Shown here in pieces: positions 30,030 to 33,167 of a stretch of 33,167 bases of DNA (positions are counted from its first letter, which is position 1; every line of letters begins with the position of its first letter). The DNA is from Geobacteraceae bacterium GWC2_53_11 (GTDB lineage: Bacteria; Desulfobacterota; Desulfuromonadia; Geobacterales; Pseudopelobacteraceae), in NCBI GenBank assembly GCA_001802645.1, contig MGZJ01000005.1, forward strand, positions 66,349-99,515, written 5' to 3'. The position numbers and the translations under genes were made by a program. Under the pieces are notes generated by a model. The model was not told where the DNA came from, ran no database searches, and saw only the letters and a program-made list of their open reading frames with translations.

Positions 30030-30869
30030 TCATGGTTTTCCTTTTTTATCATCAGGAAAAGGAAGCACGCCAGGCTCTGGGAGCGGTCGGATAGAACCTT
30101 GCGGATATTTTTTCAGTTGCAGGTAATTGGTAAGTGACTGTATGCGCCAGAGGGTGTCCGGATGTGTCGAAACTATGTCCGGCCCTCCGTGTTCATGGCG
30201 AGCCAATACCTTAAACACGTCAATCGTGCCTCCGGAATGACCATAAGCACGGACAAACAGATCCATGGCGTAGCGGTCCGCTGCCGACTCCCGGTCACGG
30301 GAGTGTTTCAAATCAAACGTCTGCACTGAAGGTGCTATAAAACCTGGCAGATCACCGGACAAACCCAACGCAGTCATAATGGACACAAGGACAAGCCCTC
30401 GGCCCAATCCTCGTAAATGGTCTCGATGGGCATAATGGCCCAACTCATGGGCCAAAATGATTGCTACTTCATTCTCGGTTTTCAATTCAGAGAGCAGCCC
30501 TTTGAAAACGGCAATATTCCCTGCCGGCAAAGCCACTGCATTGACGGCGGCCTGATCATAAACGGTAACTTTGTACGTGAATGGCGGTAGTCCCTCAGCC
30601 GAGGACACTAAAGAGTCGAGTACTCTTTGCAAGTATTTGTTGGTGCGGGGAAAATCGCTATGATCAAAATTGGAAGTAATACCGGCAGCAATAGCTGCTT
30701 CAAATTTGGGGGGCAGACGTTCTGCGATTTTCTCGGCTGCGTACCCCAGGACGAAGTACAGTGCGAATATAATCCCCAACAGCCATAAACTCAGGCGGAT
30801 AAATTCCCGGAAATGGTCGTGCGACGGGACATTTACATTGTTCTCACAGTATCGCGGCTCAAATTTCAT
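30030..30869 (-). CDS. M48-family zinc metallopeptidase, membrane-anchored
   Basis: This 279-residue protein has one membrane helix near the N-terminus (about 24-44). The M48 domain has HELGH at 141-145, with the catalytic Glu in HEXXH, and the third zinc ligand E194 in RESAADRYAMD. The segment VNAVALPAGNIAVFKGLL upstream of the motif is typical of M48C/LoiP/BepA-like peptidases ('naf..pGG.i.v..gll'). With one helix and no lipobox it is probably inner-membrane with its catalytic domain outside the cytoplasm, a topology inferred only. The ATG overlaps the stop of the YbjQ-like gene by 4 nt, so the two are co-translated. Such peptidases clear misfolded envelope proteins. Confidence 0.92.
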   Translation of the reverse strand: MKFEPRYCENNVNVPSHDHFREFIRLSLWLLGIIFALYFVLGYAAEKIAERLPPKFEAAIAAGITSNFDHSDFPRTNKYLQRVLDSLVSSAEGLPPFTYKVTVYDQAAVNAVALPAGNIAVFKGLLSELKTENEVAIILAHELGHYAHRDHLRGLGRGLVLVSIMTALGLSGDLPGFIAPSVQTFDLKHSRDRESAADRYAMDLFVRAYGHSGGTIDVFKVLARHEHGGPDIVSTHPDTLWRIQSLTNYLQLKKYPQGSIRPLPEPGVLPFPDDKKGKP

Positions 30870-31309
30870 TTAGCATAATAGACCGCAGTACCGCATGCCA
30901 AGGCCTCGATCCCGGTTATTTTTTTTCGCTCGCCTATTTTCATGCCCTCGAACCGGACGTTCAGAATTGCATCCGCGCCCACCGCTTTCTCTTTCATACG
31001 CAGGATCGCTTCGCGGCGGGCTCTGTCCATCATGGCTTCCGCAACAGAAATTCTCATACCAAAAAGACTGGCCAAACCTGCTACGGTCTGCTTAAAAAAA
31101 TCACCGCCAATCACGACACTACCCATTACCAGTTCTGTTTTGACAACAGGCCGATCTTCAGCAAACTTCAGGGTTAACGCCGGAAGTGAGACAAGTGCTT
31201 TTTCCCGTTCAACAATATTCTTTAAATGAGCTTTTTCTCTATATGTCCCGATAAAATAGGAGAAAACGAAGAGTGAAATCCAGATTCCCCAGGTAATCAT
31301 ATCTGCCAT
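30866..31309 (-). CDS. Membrane-anchored YbjQ-family (UPF0145) protein
   Basis: This 147-residue protein has an N-terminal membrane helix (ITWGIWISLFVFSYFIG, about 5-21), a charged linker and a C-terminal YbjQ/DUF74 domain (about 55-147). The family pattern is clear in AEAMMDRARREAILRMKEKAVGADAILNVRFEG ('l..aR..A...m...A...GAdAiv.vr') and in the final ACGTAVYY ('..GTAV.'). YbjQ proteins form pentamers with a central pore in known structures. Their role is not settled, and names such as 'heavy-metal-binding' rest on little. AGGAGAAC precedes the ATG. It lies between a soluble YbjQ paralogue (11 bp upstream) and the M48 peptidase (overlapping). Confidence 0.88.
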   Translation of the reverse strand: MADMITWGIWISLFVFSYFIGTYREKAHLKNIVEREKALVSLPALTLKFAEDRPVVKTELVMGSVVIGGDFFKQTVAGLASLFGMRISVAEAMMDRARREAILRMKEKAVGADAILNVRFEGMKIGERKKITGIEALACGTAVYYAK

Positions 31310-31320
31310 GGTTTGTTCTC

Positions 31321-31635
31321 CTATTCTACCCTGACAGCGGTGCCATAGATGTAGATCTCTGCCGCACCGGCAGCGACATCAGATGTTGCGAAGCGCACAT
31401 TTACGATCGCATTGGCGCCGATAGCGGTCGCCTGTTCAATCATTCGGCTTATGGCTTCCTGTCGCGTTTCTTCCAGCAGGCGGGTGTAGTTTTTCAACTC
31501 GCCTCCGAACATATTCTTAAAAGAAGCGCCAATATCCTTAAAGGCATTCTTCGAGCGAACCGTACTGCCGCAAACCAGTCCATAATGCGTTGTGATTGTC
31601 TTGCCGGGGATAGTTTCAATGTTTGTGATTTCCAT
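31321..31635 (-). CDS. YbjQ-family (UPF0145) protein, soluble
   Basis: This 104-residue protein belongs to the YbjQ family (E. coli YbjQ is 107). The start MEITNIETIPGKTI at 31635 matches the usual family start; an in-frame ATG at 31662 has a better AAAGGA site and would add nine residues, so it remains possible. The pattern YGLVCGSTVRSKNAFKD, then FGGELKNYTRLLEETRQEAI, then MIEQATAIGANAIVNVRF and YIYGTAVRVE covers the whole domain. It is the first gene of a three-gene unit with the membrane YbjQ and the M48 peptidase. Confidence 0.92.
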   Translation of the reverse strand: MEITNIETIPGKTITTHYGLVCGSTVRSKNAFKDIGASFKNMFGGELKNYTRLLEETRQEAISRMIEQATAIGANAIVNVRFATSDVAAGAAEIYIYGTAVRVE

Positions 31636-31688
31636 TGTTCCTCTTTTGGTGTTGGTAATCATAATTTATTTCCTTTCTCCGTTTGTAA

Positions 31689-32684
31689 TCAGTCATTCAG
31701 CCGATTAATCAAATTCACAATTACTTTGACGATTGTGTCCTTTTCATCGGGTTTGCTCTCGGCAATTAAGAGAGTCAGGGCGACCAGAGCGTTGTCTGCC
31801 AATCGTTTGCTGCCATCGGAGCGATACAGGACACCATTCATGCCCAGGAAGTAAATGAAGATGGCCGCGGCAATCCGTTTGTTGCCATCGCTGAAAGCGT
31901 GGTTTTTGACAACAAAGTACAGGAGGTTTGCTCCCTTCTCTTCTATGCTGGGGTAGAGCTCCTTGCCGTCAAAGGTCTGATAAATTGTTCCAATGGCACT
32001 CTTGAATCCTTGGTCCTTCTCAATGCCGAAGAGACCGTCGAACTCTTGCTTCATGGAGGTGATTATTTCCATTGCCTCGTTGTAGGTTATGACATGCAGC
32101 GTCTTCTGGGTGGTTTCCTCAATGGTTAGGGTGCCGTGATCATAGCGATCCAGAAGCGTCAGGGCATAGGCATAGTCGGTGATAACCCTGAGAACGTCTT
32201 TCCCGGTTCCGCTGACCAGCTCCTGATTGGCAAGGGTGCGTGCCAATAATTCCACGGTCTGGCGCATATCCGCCAGCTTTTCGGCCTGCTCACGGAAGCG
32301 CTGCTCATTAAGTGTGTAGCCTTTGATGATGTGGTCTCGCAGAACTCGCGTGGCCCACTGGCGGAACTGGGTTCCTTGTCTGGATTTGACCCGATAGCCA
32401 ACGGAGATAATGACATCTAGATTATAGAAACGGATCTTTCTGCGAACCTTGCGAGTACCTTCGTTTTGAACTACCGAGGAATCCTCGGCAGTTCCATCTG
32501 GTTGCAACTCCCCCTCTTTGTAAGTATTACGGATATGCAAGCCGATAGTATCGCTGTCCTTATCAAACAGCTCCGCCATCTGCTTTTGAGTCAGCCAGAC
32601 GGTTTCATGGTCAAGGCGAACGTCGAGTGAGGTGGTGCCATCGGGGCTCTGGTAGATAATGATGTCGTTGGTTCTGTTTGTCAT
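31689..32684 (-). CDS. RhuM-family protein fused to a Fic/Doc domain
   Basis: This is a 331-residue two-domain protein. Residues about 5-150 match the virulence RhuM family: VRLDHETVWLTQKQMAELFD, TIGLHIRNTYKEGEL, then KIRFYNLDVIISVGYRVKS and GTQFRQWATRVLRDHIIKGY. This half resembles KilA-N/Bro-type DNA-binding phage domains. The C-terminal half (about 165-331) is a Fic/Doc domain with the motif HAFSDGNKR at 262-270. The second Arg of classical Fic enzymes (HxFx[DE]GNxRxxR) is absent, and the NKR form is like Doc, which phosphorylates EF-Tu rather than adding AMP. No separate antitoxin gene of the Phd type sits beside it. Its ribosome site is weak. Confidence 0.9.
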   Translation of the reverse strand: MTNRTNDIIIYQSPDGTTSLDVRLDHETVWLTQKQMAELFDKDSDTIGLHIRNTYKEGELQPDGTAEDSSVVQNEGTRKVRRKIRFYNLDVIISVGYRVKSRQGTQFRQWATRVLRDHIIKGYTLNEQRFREQAEKLADMRQTVELLARTLANQELVSGTGKDVLRVITDYAYALTLLDRYDHGTLTIEETTQKTLHVITYNEAMEIITSMKQEFDGLFGIEKDQGFKSAIGTIYQTFDGKELYPSIEEKGANLLYFVVKNHAFSDGNKRIAAAIFIYFLGMNGVLYRSDGSKRLADNALVALTLLIAESKPDEKDTIVKVIVNLINRLND

Positions 32685-32752
32685 ATTTATTCCAGTTGAA
32701 TATTGGTAACACCATAAGCCTGCGGATGACCTGAGAGCGAAGCGAAACAGAT

Positions 32753-33166
32753 CTATTCGCTCGTTGGGCTGCCGTCGAAGAGGCCAAACGTCTCGGGCAC
32801 GGAAGCCACGACGTGGCAGCCATACCGCTGGTCAAAGTTGAGCGGCCTACTGCAAAGAAGTGCCTTTAACGGGCCATCAGTTAGGAAAACCGAACAGTAG
32901 GGGACTGCAGCAGCCGCATGTCCAAAATCGTGAAAGTCATTGGGTTTCAGTCGTCGTTTTTTGTCGCGCCGAATGGCAGTGTGAACTCCAGCATGAATGT
33001 CAATATACGGAAGAGCGTTACCCGTAGCATGTCGTTTAAATGCGGCTAGCACCTTAACCTTCACATTCTGATATGCCTCTAGGAGCCTGTCGGCCTTGAG
33101 GTTTTGACCGAATTCAAGTTGAATCCGCTGGTCGATCCTGACCAGCCAACAGATCAGTTTCGATAC
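32753..33166 (-). CDS. Unrecognised protein, C-terminal 137 residues (cut by right edge)
   Basis: The minus-strand frame is open from the right edge (33166) down to a TGA at 32753, with no stop in 137 codons. A GTG at 33062-33064 is just one internal codon. The part KPNDFHDFGHAAAAVPYCSVFLTDGPLKALLC has a regular pattern of Asp/His residues and short hydrophobic strands. It recalls unnamed bacterial proteins with the string 'ND..D..HA..LPYCD.f.tD', sometimes likened to PIN-type nuclease folds. I would not assign a function. It is upstream of the RhuM-Fic gene by 68 bp on the same strand and may belong to the same accessory block. Confidence 0.6.
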   Translation of the reverse strand, partial: VSKLICWLVRIDQRIQLEFGQNLKADRLLEAYQNVKVKVLAAFKRHATGNALPYIDIHAGVHTAIRRDKKRRLKPNDFHDFGHAAAAVPYCSVFLTDGPLKALLCSRPLNFDQRYGCHVVASVPETFGLFDGSPTSE

Positions 33167-33167
33167 G

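Noticed and set aside
32690..32760. Short hairpin AGCGAA/TTCGCT before RhuM
   Set aside because: The 6-bp stem has a long loop and no T run, so it does not qualify as a terminator, and it partly lies at the end of the upstream gene.

Overview
The window reads as chromosomal DNA of a Gram-negative anaerobe of the Geobacter/Geobacterales type (Desulfuromonadota). The evidence is gene content and gene order: a ferredoxin-linked 2-oxoglutarate oxidoreductase (korDABC) next to malate and isocitrate dehydrogenases, outer-membrane and lipoprotein genes, and a diadenylate cyclase gene next to glmM. I had no database search, so the taxon is an inference. No rRNA, tRNA, CRISPR array, insertion sequence or origin was seen.

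Region 1 (1-3.7 kb): the 3' end of a poly(A) polymerase-like gene (pcnB) runs in from the left edge. It is followed by an AT-rich unknown gene (DUF5677-like) and a small gene for a coiled-coil protein with a C-terminal membrane anchor. A bidirectional terminator separates these from minus-strand genes for a flavin-binding PPOX-fold protein, a radical SAM protein and a small outer-membrane barrel protein.

Region 2 (3.7-11.6 kb): a minus-strand oxidative TCA block, idh (monomeric) - icd (homodimeric) - mdh - korD-korA-korB-korC. It carries two unrelated NADP isocitrate dehydrogenases side by side. Upstream is a good sigma70-type promoter whose -10 lies inside a perfect 15-bp palindrome, a likely repressor operator. 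A hairpin after mdh and a weaker promoter before korD suggest that kor is a sub-operon.

Region 3 (11.6-17.4 kb): lepA-lepB-aspS and a LysM lipoprotein gene on the minus strand, with tadA divergent on the plus strand. AspRS carries the His and Gly marks of a non-discriminating enzyme.

Region 4 (17.4-27.3 kb): a long, tightly packed minus-strand operon, ftsH-folP-cdaA-glmM-pdxJ-acpS-nnr-CBS-tsaE-lysC, with several 1-4 nt overlaps. It links membrane proteolysis, folate, c-di-AMP, cell-wall precursor, cofactor repair and aspartate-family synthesis. No ybbR/cdaR gene lies between cdaA and glmM. lysC has a strong internal ribosome site for a separate regulatory beta subunit.

Region 5 (27.4 kb to the end): an accessory segment upstream of ftsH. 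It holds a ccdAB toxin-antitoxin pair with a palindromic operator, a zinc-ribbon/site-2-protease/YwqK-repeat gene that looks split by a frameshift, a 76-bp multi-hairpin repeat, an operon of two YbjQ-family proteins and an M48 peptidase, a RhuM-Fic/Doc fusion, and an unrecognised gene cut by the right edge. The candidates closest to an undescribed system are the M48/YbjQ/YbjQ operon and the zinc-ribbon/S2P/YwqK protein. Both are proposals from sequence only.
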